64,000 nucleotides of DNA from Nymphaea colorata (lineage: Eukaryota > Streptophyta > Magnoliopsida > Nymphaeales > Nymphaeaceae): the NCBI RefSeq assembly GCF_008831285.2, contig NC_045141.1, positions 17,656,106 to 17,720,105 of the forward strand, given 5' to 3'. The notes under the pieces are model-generated. The model saw nothing but the letters and a program-made list of their open reading frames with translations. It did not search any database and was not told the origin of the DNA. Positions 19,191-32,000 of the stretch are shown here, one piece after another. The position numbers were made by a program, and so were the translations under genes. Numbering within the stretch: position 1 is the stretch's first letter; the number at the start of each line of letters is the position of its first letter.

Positions 19191-20827
19191 ATTAATTCTA
19201 TGCTCCCATGTGCACGATGCTTCGTGATTGTTAAAAATTAAAAATTTGCCGTTAAAATGCTACCACCACATGAGAATTAGCAACGGTTTATGAAGCAACA
19301 ACACTTGGTTAGTTCTTAACAATGATTTATGATGTATTTAGCAATAGTTTTTAATTTTTAACCATCCAAATGTTATATATATATATATATATGATACAAC
19401 TTTTAGCCCTGCCCTGCCTTGCATACAGAGAGTGATATATAAATATCCCTTGAATTATCTTCATGAAAATCATCCAGGCAGAAAGGTATATATCACGAAC
19501 GTAGAAAGTTAGCGGTGTCTTGACTTCACAGAAAAACACAGCATGTTCGCAGACGGTTCTGATTCAAAAAGTAGTCATTGCAGCTAAAATAATATTTACA
19601 GATCAAAATGAGAAAAAGAAGAACAAGAATAAGAGCTGAGAGATTGCACCGGTAGCTCTGACTGCCGTGTTTATCAACGTCCTCCACCTCCTTTTCTCCC
19701 CCGCCCCCCACCAGTGCCTTCAAATCGTTCGCCTTCTCCATTCTTTGCCAGCAGCACCATAGAATGCCGGCTGTTATAGTTGCATCCTTGTAGGCAGTAG
19801 TTACACGCATTTGTTTGGTGATCATTTCGTTATAACCTCTTCCCTTGCCCAATGCGTTTCTATCCGGTATCCGGTTTCTATGCTAGAGTGTTACGACGAA
19901 AAGACCTATTGAAGAAAATTTTTTGAGAAGATAAAAATGAAAATAAAAAAGTAAAAAAACTGTAAATAAAAATACCTTTTTAATAAATTACAAATTTTTT
20001 TTAAAGTTTAAGAGTCATAAAAATACAAAATATAAAAATTGTCTTACATATATATATATATATATATAATCCTCGATATTTATTTTGTGGGGACATTTCG
20101 AAAATATTGCAATATCTTGCCAATGTGATCAGCTATCACCAAAACGCCAACAATATCAAAATATTTTAACAGATATCGGTGAAATTTGGAATCGATGCAA
20201 TGCAGAACCCCAGTATAATAAGCCTGGCCCGAGACTGCTAAGAAAGGCAGATCCAGGGTTAGCTTGTATAACAGAAAGCTGATCTTAGGCCCCTTGATCC
20301 CTTGTTTGAGAAATTACCTGAATTTTAATAAATATCATTGTGCCTCGTGCATGAAGTTTGTGAAACATAACGCCATGTTCCTACTAAAAAAACTGGTTTT
20401 TCTGAGTTAGTTTTGACAAAGGCAAGCAAACTGCAAGGAAGAAAAACAAAGTTTTCTTCCCTTTTATCAAAAAATTTCTCCTAGAATTTTTCCTAGCTTG
20501 ATTTGATGCTACACTAAATATGCTCTCCATCTTCCTTGTTACATATAAACTCCTCCTTGTTTATGCGCAGAACCATAAATTTTTCATGAAGAAGACAAAA
20601 TTAAAGTTTCTAAATTTTATCTAAGGCTGAAATATCATTTTTCTAAATTTTTATATAAAACAAGTAAACTTTTCTAAAATTTACATGTATTTTTTTTTTT
20701 AAAATTGAGGTGGAGCCGGAGCCCATGCAGGGTCCCTACCTTGGCTCCACCCCTGCTCCTATGCACAATCAAACTTATTAAAAATTATATAATTAGATAT
20801 GGACACATACATGCATATATATGTATG

Positions 20828-20964
20828 TTTTCAAGAAGACGGTGTTCCCTTAATTATTTGTTGGTAATCTTTATTACAAACCAGCGAAATTTTTTCTCAT
20901 TGTTTTGAACAAATCCAGTCAAGTTAAACCATAATTGTGCCACCAACTAAAGTGACCCAATTTA
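20828..20964 (+). repeat. Dispersed repeat, copy 2 (partner at 5818-5952)
   Basis: It matches 5818-5952 closely over about 135 nt, in the same orientation, after a short TA-rich stretch. Just upstream is a fragment resembling the CAGGGGCGGAGCC-ended elements seen elsewhere in the window. Confidence 0.85.
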
Positions 20965-21952
20965 AATCTGATCTGAGGTCATACAAACGGTCTTATTAAT
21001 TCAATAACATTCTAAAATGTGCCTGAATTGATTTATCTGGAATACGGTCAGCTCCGCTTGTTCAGAAATAAACTTTTATATTTATTACTAACAAACAAAA
21101 ACCTATGCAAAAAATTATCTAAAAGACGTAACATATAGAAAAAGACACTTAGGATATCCAATCGAATCAACAAAATGTGTAACTGGTACATAAAAGAATA
21201 TGATGGATTTGAACTTGATCAATTGATTGACTTTCAGAAGGATTCAAACAATCTTTTGACGGTATATTGGTTTGGGTTCAAAGGAACCATAATCTTAAAA
21301 GAAAGGCCGCTTGTAGACGTGACCACGTGAATTGAACTCAAAAGAATTGTGAACGTCGAACTGGTCGTATCCCTTGCAAAGTTGATAGTTTCGGATCACA
21401 TTCCACCAACTGCAATTGCTTCTATCGAGCGCACAAGAATTAAAATTAGCTTCACACTTGCGGTGTCGAGTGTGACGTGATAAATTAACTCTGAGAAGAA
21501 CTTGTGACGCGCACCCCGCTTCATTAATCATTATCAATCAAATGCAATCAAGTTCATGAACCGTAACGCAATTGAGTCACATATATAGAAGGAACTAATC
21601 AATAAGGTGTGCCACCGTCTGTCTATGCAGGTCTCAAACATTTTCTCGCTTGGAATAACAAGATTCATAATCACACAATTCAGAAGAAATTCAAAAAATT
21701 TCAGGGACAACAAATACAAGGAATAAGAAAAGTATGGTAGCAAAATATTGGTTAGAATTGTCCACTCTTGTTCCTAACAGCCAAAAGCTAATGGTAACGC
21801 AAAAAATGTGGCCAGATATTCAGAAATCCTTCCCAAGAGAATCACAGCAACACCAACCTTTTCACCCCAAAGCACCTATACAATAGGTCAGCTCCATACA
21901 TACCCTACCGTAATGCTCAGTTTCCTTTTCACAGCCTTGCAAGCAATGTTTC

Positions 21953-24900
21953 TTAGGTTTCTAATACTTTTTTCCATATCAGGTAATTGCATTTTCTTCT
22001 TTTTTCACCACTACCAGGATATGCCGTTGCCTTTTCAACCAAAACAATTGCGTCTTTGTCAATTGTATATTCAACATCAATGCCTTCCAAGATCAAGTGA
22101 TAAACAACATCTTCATGCGAACTCCCTACTGACCTGAAAGTTTGACCTACCATGGGTTCATGGTCGTTCTCATCTCTCTCTTTGTTGTTACAAGTAGGAA
22201 CAACACAACAATGTGGCCTGCTTCTTTGTGACATTGAACGAATGTCCCATGAAAGTATCTGACTGATCAACCTCTGGAATTCAGAGGGAGATGCATAAAA
22301 TGATTCTTTCCCCTGAGAAGAAGAAAAAAAGTTAAACAGCAAGTTCACTATACAAATCTTTAAACAAGAGGACCACCCAATGTTTCTTCAAAGAAAAAGG
22401 CAATGGAAGACAAGAATGAATAAGATTACATTTTGCACAGTCTAAGTGTGACCCCTAAGAGGCTGTATCATTATACAAGGAAGGACAAAGAATAGTGACT
22501 TCCAGAAAATTTTCTCAAGATCAAAGAATGAAAGAGCACCATAGTCAAACAAGAAATCTCAAATCACAGAAAGTGATTTTCCCTAAGGTCCAATACTGCA
22601 AAATATGGTTGACCTTACTTTTGGCTAATGGCCAGAAATCAACAGCGTCAGCAACTAATATAGTGATACGGAGAAATAATGACCTGTAGAAGGAGATCTA
22701 TTCACTGTTTGAATGTGAAGCACAAAAAATCTTGTGCCCACTGACTTCATGAGATCTAAGAATCAGTAAAGAGAAAGAGAGAGGAGCACCATTGTCATCC
22801 AACAAGTAGTAAGACTGTCATAGAAGGCCATGGAGAAATTCACCCTTGTCACTGCTAATGGACTCGCCTCTCCATCCTGAAAAGAAAGGCTTCTCATGAT
22901 GGTTGACTAGAGACAAAAACAACCGCACCAGCACAAGAGAGAGAGAGAGAGAGAAAGAAATGTTTCAAATTTCCAATTAGCAACGTAACGAAGGACATAC
23001 CATAACCCAATCTGGTATACTTGCTTCAGGGACGTCATCAGAATATGGTAGATAAGGTTTGATATCAAGTACCGGCTGTTGACAACATGTGAGAGAACAT
23101 CAGACAGCCATCTTTACGTCAAGTAATTCAGTTCAGCTACAAAATGAGAAGCAAACATAAAGGTGTCCATGTCTCATGAAATAGTAGGCCCTAATGCTAA
23201 ATAAGAGAATCTTACCGTACCATCAACCAAATCAATGCCTGAAAGCAGGACCATACGCCCATTCACATCTTCAATCTGAAATACCAACATGTTCATGTTT
23301 CATCAAAACATAAAGTTATTCAGCACATTTACAAATGTCAAACAAAAAGTTCAATTTTTTTCGGCATTTGCAAAATGAAAATAGTGATATCTCTTTCACA
23401 AAATCCACTAAAAAAGCATGAGATAAAGGATTAAGATTGCTATAATTTTGTATCCTCAAGTTATTATGACATTATTTGTCCAACTTATCATTTAGTGACA
23501 ACAGTTTGCACATATTGCTCATTCAAGTGTGTTCTATAAATCCTTTCAATGGCTTACATAAGAGGGCGTTTGATGGTCTCAGTCTTGAAATCCTGAGAAT
23601 GTGAGAACTGTGGATTTAAGATCAGGCCCTCCCCTCTCCGATCTTTAATCCAACCTTTTTCAATGCAAAGAACAAGGATCTTAAATGTGGATCTTACCTA
23701 AGATCCTTAATTTGATGATTTGATCTAACCATGGATCTTTTTCCATATCAGCAAAAGCATGCCATATCAGATCCACATCAGTTCCATGGATTTCAAATCC
23801 GAAGTAATCAAATGCTCCCTAAAAGATAAAAAGCCAAAACACAAATTTATCCTCAATCAACTTATACTAGCCCATTTGGATGATACTGAATATTTGAAAC
23901 CATGTAATGCCTGGATCTAGCATCCAAACTAGTTTAAGAGAAATGGCTTTAATGCTAAAAACGAGGTCAAAAGAGATAGTCCCTTAAAATTATAGATAAG
24001 ATAAAGACTGACTTATACCTATACAGCCCCTATTAGAGAGAGAGAGTGATGCAGTGTGGTTTAGTGACAGATTGGATCCAGTTAGGCTTTAGATTTGGCT
24101 TTATTTAGAATTCATGTTATTTTGGATTTGGACCCTTTTTATTAGTGGATCTGAGATCTAATTCGGATTTAGGGTTCAAACCTCTTAAAAAGGCCCTTTT
24201 TTTTTGGACTAATTTGATGATGGAAAAAATCCTAATTCCCTTTTGTTATTGAATTTCCCCTCTTGTCATGTGCTTGCCCTTTCATTCTTTTCTTTTTGGT
24301 GCTTTTACTGTGGGAATTACAGTGAGGAACTCTAATCACTGGACAAGAGAGAGAGAGAGAGAGAGAGAGACCTTTGCAAGAGTAAGACCAATAGGGCAAG
24401 GACGATGTGGTGACCTTGTTGCAAAAACTCCCACTTTACCACCATCAAGTCTCGGAACTCTTACCTGAACGATCGCAGAAGATTAGACATACTAAGCTAT
24501 GAAAATTCGTTGATTTAAGATCTAAGAATGGAAGACAAACCTTTGCTTTTAACTTCATACTGGATGAAGTCTCCCATAACCTTTCCAGGTCTGTATTCAA
24601 ATGAAATATATAAAGGATCCAGCAATGGGAGTATCCTGAAAGGCCTTCAAGAGCTTCAGTAGGCACATGAGTTTCCAAAACCAAACATGCCCTTGCTAAA
24701 GGTACAAGTAGTGGCTGCCGTGGTGTTCCATTTCTACCGTGAAGAAAATGATAGTCATGGAAAGAATAATGAGGGTCATCGTATGAAAAGCATGAACAGC
24801 CCCGCCAAGTTCATATTATACATCATAGAAAAAGACAGAGTACACACCCAAAAGACATGCCTCATGCTAGAGGAATCAAATGATCTTAAGGCTGAGTAAT

Positions 24901-26355
24901 AAAAACATGTCATTGACGTAATGCCAATTGCCAAATACCTGGTGGAAAAGCAAGACTCCACAACACCAATAGGTCTAAGTGGGTATGAAACTATCTCCGA
25001 CTTATTAGATCCATGCAGCATAACTGCTCTTCTTAATTCCTGTAAGGTTCAAATGTTGCATTGCCATCAAATTTATGCATAACGATCATTTTCTCTTAAG
25101 AAGAAAGGTTTTCTTCTTCAAGGCGTTAAGATTGAAACATCAGAAATGTCAGATCTTCTCATAGGGTCAGAAATAATTGCTCAAAGTCTAGAACCATTAT
25201 AAACACAAGCCTTGTCTGGTAGCCCTTTATTCTGGTTCCGCAAGCACATTTTCCTTCAGATTCAACTCTAGTCTATCTAGGAAGAACGGACGACTAGATC
25301 GAAGTGAAATAAATGGAACCCTTAATGACAAAAGCTGCATTCAGAAAATAAGACAAGTGATCTTTCATAAGCAACAGATCTTCCAACGCGAAACACTATC
25401 AACAAACTTTGGGCAACTGCTGTGTTATTCTCACATTTAAACAACACATAGTCCATCCATCAATATCATAAAATGCGATGCTAATTTCCCGAATCGATTT
25501 GACAATATAAGAACTTTATCCTCACTTCGTTGAGATTGACAAGCAGAATGGAAGTGATATCCGCTTAATCAATGTTGAATGTAAAACGCCACCAACGACT
25601 GCATCTCTACATGTTTGGCTTGCAAGTGTAGGACTGGTGATGGTGCATCAACCAGGAAATCTGATCCGGTGGTGTTGCACATTCGCCTATTGACCTAGTA
25701 AATGTACAACACTAGGGAACAAGTGTCCACTGTCAGATAGTCAAGATACTTCTATGGTACACTAATTAGGAACCTGTACAATCCTGATGATATTTCAGTA
25801 TGAACTGACCTCGCTTGAAAGTTCACCACATACTGTGTCCAGTGATTTGGGAGAAAAGAATTGTCAAAGAGAAGTTCGAGTAATTGTAGACTATTCGAAA
25901 GCAATAGCAGAATGACCGGAAGAACAAGGCCTATAGAAAAAGCAATTCATAACAGCAGAACTAAGTTCATGAATAGATTCCCGAATCAACCTGCTGCGCT
26001 CGAATCCGACCTCGCCTCTCGGCGGCGCATTTCCCCAATGCCGATTCCAAGGACTTCTGTAACTCCCGAACCCGGTTTTCCAACTCTCTATGCCTCTTCC
26101 ACCAGAGAAGAACTGCATATCGAAGAACAGAACAACAAGCGTAAACCCTAAGTTCCAATCGTTTAACTGCCCAACAGATAAGAAACAAGCTAAATGCTCA
26201 ATCACGAACTTTAGGGCTTCATTCAAATATTGAATTGAGAGAGAGAGAGAGAGAGAGAGTCTCCGACATGACAGAGACGCGGAGGCAGATAGCGCTGCAG
26301 CAGCGATGGCGATCATCGGCCACCACCATTTGGAACTTGCACAGCTACTGGCCAT
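21953..26355 (-). CDS. TRMO-like tRNA N6-methyltransferase (TsaA/UPF0066 domain)
   Basis: A complete nine-exon model on the minus strand: 26268-26355, 25991-26112, 24939-25039, 24541-24733, 24372-24464, 23216-23275, 23001-23075, 22790-22876 and 21953-22312. It totals 1179 bp and 392 aa with all phases consistent. The first 30 residues form an Ala-rich hydrophobic segment, probably a membrane anchor or targeting signal. A charged helical stretch follows (ELENRVRELQKSLESALG), likely coiled coil. The TsaA domain starts near residue 90 (LRPIGVVESCFSTRNGTPRQ) and includes SGYSHCWILYIFHLN, the conserved FATRSPHRPCPIGL core and SGIDLVDGTPVLDIKPYLPY. Family members methylate t6A37 to m6t6A in tRNA-Thr using SAM; the substrate in plants is inference. 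The C-terminal LILEGIDVEYTID agrees with plant homologues. The last 15 residues could be intron read-through if the frame splices near 21995. Confidence 0.92.
22938..22953. repeat. (GA)n tract in TRMO intron 7
   Basis: A short GA run within the intron between the exons at 23001-23075 and 22790-22876. Confidence 0.85.
23563..23820. mobile_element. MITE-like element in TRMO intron 5
   Basis: It starts AGGGCGTTTGAT and ends ATCAAATGCTCCCT, giving imperfect terminal inverted repeats around about 230 bp rich in GGATCTTA and TTTAAGATC motifs. Similar interiors occur at about 26844-27005 and 40755-40930. No target duplication was confirmed. Confidence 0.55.
24344..24371. repeat. (GA)n tract overlapping a TRMO splice donor
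   Basis: A GA run on the plus strand that is CT-rich in the transcript. It begins at the donor of exon 5 (AAAG followed by GTCTCTCTC), so the intron's first bases are part of the microsatellite. Confidence 0.88.
26235..26259. repeat. (GA)n tract beside the TRMO intron 1 donor
   Basis: A GA run read directly. In the transcript it is a CT tract starting 8 nt downstream of the proposed exon 1 donor (TCAT followed by GTCGGA). Confidence 0.88.
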
Positions 26356-29002
26356 CAGTCACCGCCACCGCCTCCACCACCACGACACGCGCCGGAGTTC
26401 TCCCACTGCGTTTCGCGCGCGCGGCAAAAAGGAGACATTACATTACCCGGTGGTCCGGCAAATTACAGCTCCAAGATCACCACCGTCCGTTTTCATGAGC
26501 AACGGACAATACGGCAGAGTCCGACGCTCTTCAAACGGATATTTGCACGCAACCCGGATCATTTTAGGCTCGAAGTCCAAAATGTTGACCCGGATGAGAA
26601 AGAAACCAGATGTAAACGTGTTGGGTTCAAGTCCGCTGTCAGATCGAATTCCGAATCTGTCTATATGTATAGGAATGGGAGATCGAAATGGAAACGGGTC
26701 AGGTACAGAATTCTACCAAATCCAAGCTGATTACGCAATCTGGGATTCCATGCATGCTACCATATTGTTTAGTTTGCTTTTCAGTCCACATTTAGTTGAG
26801 TATAAACATAATTCTGATGTTTTTATTTTAAAAGATGCTAAGTTACGTTTGATAATTTCACATCTGCATTAAAAAGTGTGATTCTTAGTTTAAACATAGA
26901 TCTTAAATCTATGTTATCTGTTAAAAAAACTGTGGATCTAAGGTTGGATGAGAAGGAGGGACCAACCTTAAATCCACATATCTGAGATGCTAGTGACAAA
27001 ACCTTAGGCACATAAACAGTTTGGATTTGGGCAGCATTCAGACTTTACCAAATTCACTTTCATCTGATTTTGTGTAATCAAACTTAAACGCTTTAACAAA
27101 GCAGGGCTTAAATGCAAGTAGCATAGGATATGACATTTATATGTATTCCTCGGATATCAGACTCAGATCTAAATTCGGTTACAAGGCTGCGTACCACATC
27201 GAACTCAATGACCAGTTAAATACTAAAGAGATCCATTGATGTTTATTAAATTCGTAGTTTGGCCATAGTTTATGGACTTGGATCTCGTGTTGTGATCCAA
27301 ACCAGGTTAGGCGCTTGTGCCGAGGATTTCACGGCTGTTTTTGGGGAGTTGACTAAATGAAGTTTACAATTGTTTTTGTTACGTCTTTACAATTTTCTCC
27401 GAGTTGGTCTAGGAAGACGAGCAGTAATTCCGTCTTCTTGCGAGTCGCCGACGCTATTTGCATCTGTCATTCTTGGATCTATGATTCTGTTTATTCATGG
27501 ACTTGTTATTACTTGTCTGTATTTAATTTGTAGTTTACTTTTGCCATTTTTTTGATTTTTTTAGTCGATTGGTAGCTTTCTCCGCTAGAAAACACGGAGG
27601 CTTTGTGTTTTCCTTTTTCGTTTTTTCTCCCTTTTATTTTTTAGATTTTTCTTCCCCATCGCCCCGAACTTCTCGGTGGCACGTGAAGCGACCTCTCCAC
27701 GATAGCAGCATTTCCTTCTTCTCCTTTTATTCTTTTTCTTCTCTCTTCTCCCTTTTTTCTTCTTTGCTCAATGGAAATTGGGTGGTACAGTTTAAATCAC
27801 TGAGGTGAATGTCTTTCCTTATCTTCTGGAAATTTATATTGCTCTTTATAGATTTAGGATGTTCTAGTTACGAATGGTGCATTTCATGAGAGATTGGTGG
27901 AAGATTTAAGCATAATTTCTGTATCGGGTGGTTGTCTGTTTTGCTCGTTCGTCCTCGGAGTAATGGGATTCTTGTCGAAATTTAGGGTTTAGGGCTTCTG
28001 GTTCTACGATTTATTCACGTAGTTTTAGTTATATTGGTGAACGTAGATGGATGATAAATCCTGGAGGGTGCGTTTATCCGGTTGATTGGACTGATGTGCG
28101 GTCCTGACCTGCAGATATAAAAGAGCCGCGTCGATTGTAGTTGGAGCCGTCTAAGCTTTGGATTCTGGAAGATGTAGTAAATTGACAATAGGTGACCATA
28201 ATTGTAACTACATTTAGTTACTGAACATTGTGCATTATTTTCTTTTCATCCACTTTTGGGCCCTTATTGAATCTGATTTATTTGCGGGAGCTTGAATTTT
28301 CTTTATCTAATGGGGATTGTTCAATTTTGTTGTTTGGCGAAGATAGATGTATGAATTTGCTTCAAGTTGATATTATAAGGAGACAGGTGTTCTACGTTAT
28401 ATAATGGCACGAACTATGGTTTTAAAAGAAATATAAAAATGGCCGAAAAATTCTTGGTTGTCCGGACAAAAAGGCCTCTCATGGATGTTTTTTGATAAAT
28501 TTGACATTATATCTCGACTTTGTGAAGGCGTTCTAACTTTCTTAATGTTTACCATATGTTTTTTGTGTGCTTCCTATTTGTCTAAAGGTAGAAGACTTAG
28601 AATTGTAATGACAGAGAGAATTGTTTTATACGTCAATTAGTAAATGGGATATGTGCTGCATTTCTTATATTGTCGTGTTTGTGCATGTGGCCCTTTTTCC
28701 TTTTCTTTTATTAATTTGTTCATGGGAAACGTTCTCTAATGTGCTATCGACCTAAAATTGTTTTCAGGCTAACTGGGTATATTGTGCATGTTTAGTGACT
28801 TTCTAGATAATTCAGATATATGCACTTTTTACCTGGCTGTTATCTCTATAGTCTATTCTAAAAGTGTAATTCTCTGTTTTCATTTTTATCCTGAGAAACA
28901 TGTTCAAATATGTTATCCAATATAATCTTATAGAGTCTGTTATTTAATCTTTTTTCTTTTCTCCTCGCAGGTTTTAGGTTGGTAGATTGTTAAGTGAACG
29001 CC
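26356..29002. promoter_or_regulatory. Divergent intergenic region and 5' UTR of the sugar transporter
   Basis: The TRMO start (minus) and the nucleotide-sugar transporter start (plus) face away from each other across 2.6 kb. A CT-rich stretch at about 27590-27803, ending CTGAG before GTGAATG, looks like a 5' UTR exon. An acceptor CTCGCAG before 28973 leads into the coding exon, implying a leader intron of about 1.2 kb; this is inference. A MITE-like segment lies at about 26844-27005. No other gene was seen. Confidence 0.45.
26844..27005. mobile_element. MITE-like segment related to 23563-23820
   Basis: It contains ACGTTTGAT, ATCTTAAATCTATG and a GGATCTAAGGTTGGATGAG block also recognisable, in reverse, within 23563-23820. 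Ends are not exactly resolved. Confidence 0.4.
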
Positions 29003-32000
29003 ATGGATAATGTTGCTCCTGAAGTTAGTTCTTTCATGAGGTATTTTATGTGATTTTAATAAAGCACATATTGTTTAAAGGACACCCTATATATTCTGAT
29101 CATTCCAAGGAAGGTATACTTTTTCTGTTACCCGAGAACAGCATGGAGAAACTTCCATTTTGGTTTTTCCTTAACTTTGTTTGTGCCCTTTTCTCTCCCC
29201 AGGCAGTCAATTTTAGGACAAAAGCTTGCAAATTAGTTTCTCATGCATATCATTGTGTCCAATCTGCAATTCAGTGACAGCTTAGATAATAAGGTCATAG
29301 CACTTGTGCATTGTATCAGAACTTAAATGTTACTAGGACTGAAACCATCAATTAATAATTATAGTGTTTTAACTATTCCTTTCAGTTTCTCAAGCAAAAT
29401 GGAGCACAAAATGACGGTTACAAATTCCAATTGCTTAGAAGATGCATTTAGTTGAAGACTTGGTGATCTTCAAATATGGATAATATTATATATGATGAGG
29501 ATAGAAAAAAATCATGAACAACATGGTAAACTTTCCAAGAAGGCTAGAACAATTAAGCAGAAACTATTCTTGTGTACTGAGCATGATTATAATGGCTAGG
29601 ATTGAAGCTTGAGGATAATCTTGTAGGCCATTAGAGCAAAAAACTACATGAACAGCATAATATGTGTACCAACAAGCCCTGAAACACTTAAACGAATCTA
29701 TTCTTGAATGTTACTAAGTGCAGAAAGGCTGACTGAAGCTACACCTGTTAGACCTAGGGAAAGTTCTTCTATGTTAAATGTCGAAAGTGTGTGTTTTGAT
29801 TCTTCATTGGTTAATCTTATTGTTTTACAGTTTTCTATCACCTTGCAGAAATTTTCCTTTATGATTTCTCTACTACTCATTATCTGGTTCCTTTACGTAA
29901 CTTTTGACTTTATAAATTTTTCTAGGCTTGTAACGATTGACTCATCATGGGTTGCACAACCACATAACAGCTGACTTGCTATTTCTTATGTTGTCATTTA
30001 TTTTTTGGCCTGAGGTTATTTGTGGTCTGTTTTGTAGCTTGGCTGCGTCTGTGTCCTATGGCATTGCTTCAATGGCTATGGTCTTCATCAACAAGGCTGT
30101 TCTCATGGAATATGTGCACTCCATGACGCTTCTTACTCTCCAGGTGTGATTCATACTCCATAATAAAATGTGAAATCCATCTAATGTGCTCAATGTAAGT
30201 TTGCTTTAATTTTGTTTTAGCAACTGGCAACAACCTTGTTGATACACTTTGGTCGAGTGTACGGATACACCAAAGCCAGAGGTCTAGAGTCGAAGACTGC
30301 AAAGAAGCTTCTCCCACTTTCTCTGTTCTATAATGCAAATGTGGCATTTGCTTTAGCAAGTCTCAAAGGGGTTAATATTCCAATGTACATTGCTTTGAAA
30401 AGACTTACACCGCTGGCTGTATTGGTTGCTGGGGTTTTCACTGGAAAAGGGCATCCATCTGTTCAGGTAAAAATTCTAACTTGTTGCTGCTCTCTTTCAG
30501 CATATATGAAACACATGCAAATTTGTACAGATGCTCCTAAGTAATATCAGGATTTGAATTTTAATTCTCATGAAGTTACAAGTCAATAAGAAAAGGGACA
30601 CAAAGTCAGATGGTAGCATATCTTTGATACTTTATAGTGACTTTGATATACAGCTTTCTATTACAAAGTTGACACTTGAAAGTATGATGTATTCTGCTAT
30701 TTGGTTATACCTTATGCCATTTGGACCCATCCTTTCAGATTTTTTTTTTATCCCATACCAGTTGGTCTGCTGAATTTAGGGGAGTCTGGCTGATCATGAT
30801 ACCTGATGATGAGAGTAGCTGATAGCGAGTTCTGGTATTATTCATTTGTGAGCTGTATTATTCTTCGGATGAATATGGCTTTTCACCTAAATGGCAGCAA
30901 CCTGATTTGGTAGGAGAATCAGATTTAGCAACGCACCATCTTCACTAAGTTGGATGATGCTTGACTTACAGGAAATCCAAGGAATATGGTGATTGTTAAC
31001 TTGTTTTGACACCATTTAAGCTCAAATTGCAGTTTAAACTTTAAACTACCTGAAAGAAAGAGTATGCTGACCATGAGCTATTGAACGTAAAGTTTTTTAG
31101 ACCGTCTTAATCAAAAGATGGGCCTAGATGGTTTCGTAGGTGTGGAGCTTTTTTTTGCTCTAATGTATCAAATTTGGTCCTTTAATGAAAATTCCTTTAG
31201 TTTTAGTAATGAAAATTGGACAGTCACATGGATATGGGTGCACATGCGCATCCATATGTATTTATCCAGATGTATAGTTGCCGATGTCTTTGGGCAGTTT
31301 GAAAGTTAAAACAAACAATTATGACAACTAAATAATATAATATAATCAAGCTGATGCCCATGTTCGTTCAATGTTTTACACTATTTTCCTATTTAGGATA
31401 CATTAAGCTTAGGAAGAGAAAGCATTGCAAGGTGTGCTTTGGGGGTACTTGCACAGTCTGACCTTATTGAATTTAATAATATTTTGCATGTTTTGGTTTC
31501 ACAATCTCATCTTAGTCAACATAATAATTTTGACATGAAATGCAATTTACCGATGAATCCGTCTCTTGTGTATCTATATGTATTTTTGTCTTTAGATTGA
31601 TGTGCACTCTAGATGTGCTAGTGGTAAAGGAAACTTGATATGCCTGTTTATCAGTTATATTTGGATGAGCAAAACTTTGTTATTTTAAAATACTCTTAGT
31701 TGTGGTTGGATGTAAACTGGCAATATAATATCTAACGACTGAACATGGTGGTCATAGCTTATGTGATTCAGTCATTCCCTTTCTTGATTGAAAATGCTCA
31801 TTTTTGTTTTGCATGTATCCAAATCCGTTCTTGCTTTTGTTTTGTTGTTCAGGTTACTCTTTCAGTTCTCTTGATTGGTCTTGGAGTAATTATTGCGGCA
31901 TTAGGAGACTTTTCATTTGACTTGTTTGGGTACTCTATGGCTCTTTCTTCCGTCTTTTTCCAGGTTTGGTGGAACCAGCACACGCACATCTTCCCAATAC

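Noticed and set aside
25891..26355. 154-codon continuous ORF at the TRMO 5' end
   Set aside because: Family comparison and phase show two exons here (26268-26355 and 25991-26112). Unspliced reading loses the coiled-coil frame.
26306..26872. 188-codon plus-strand ORF opposite TRMO exon 1
   Set aside because: Shadow of a GC-rich coding exon on the other strand, with no recognisable domain.
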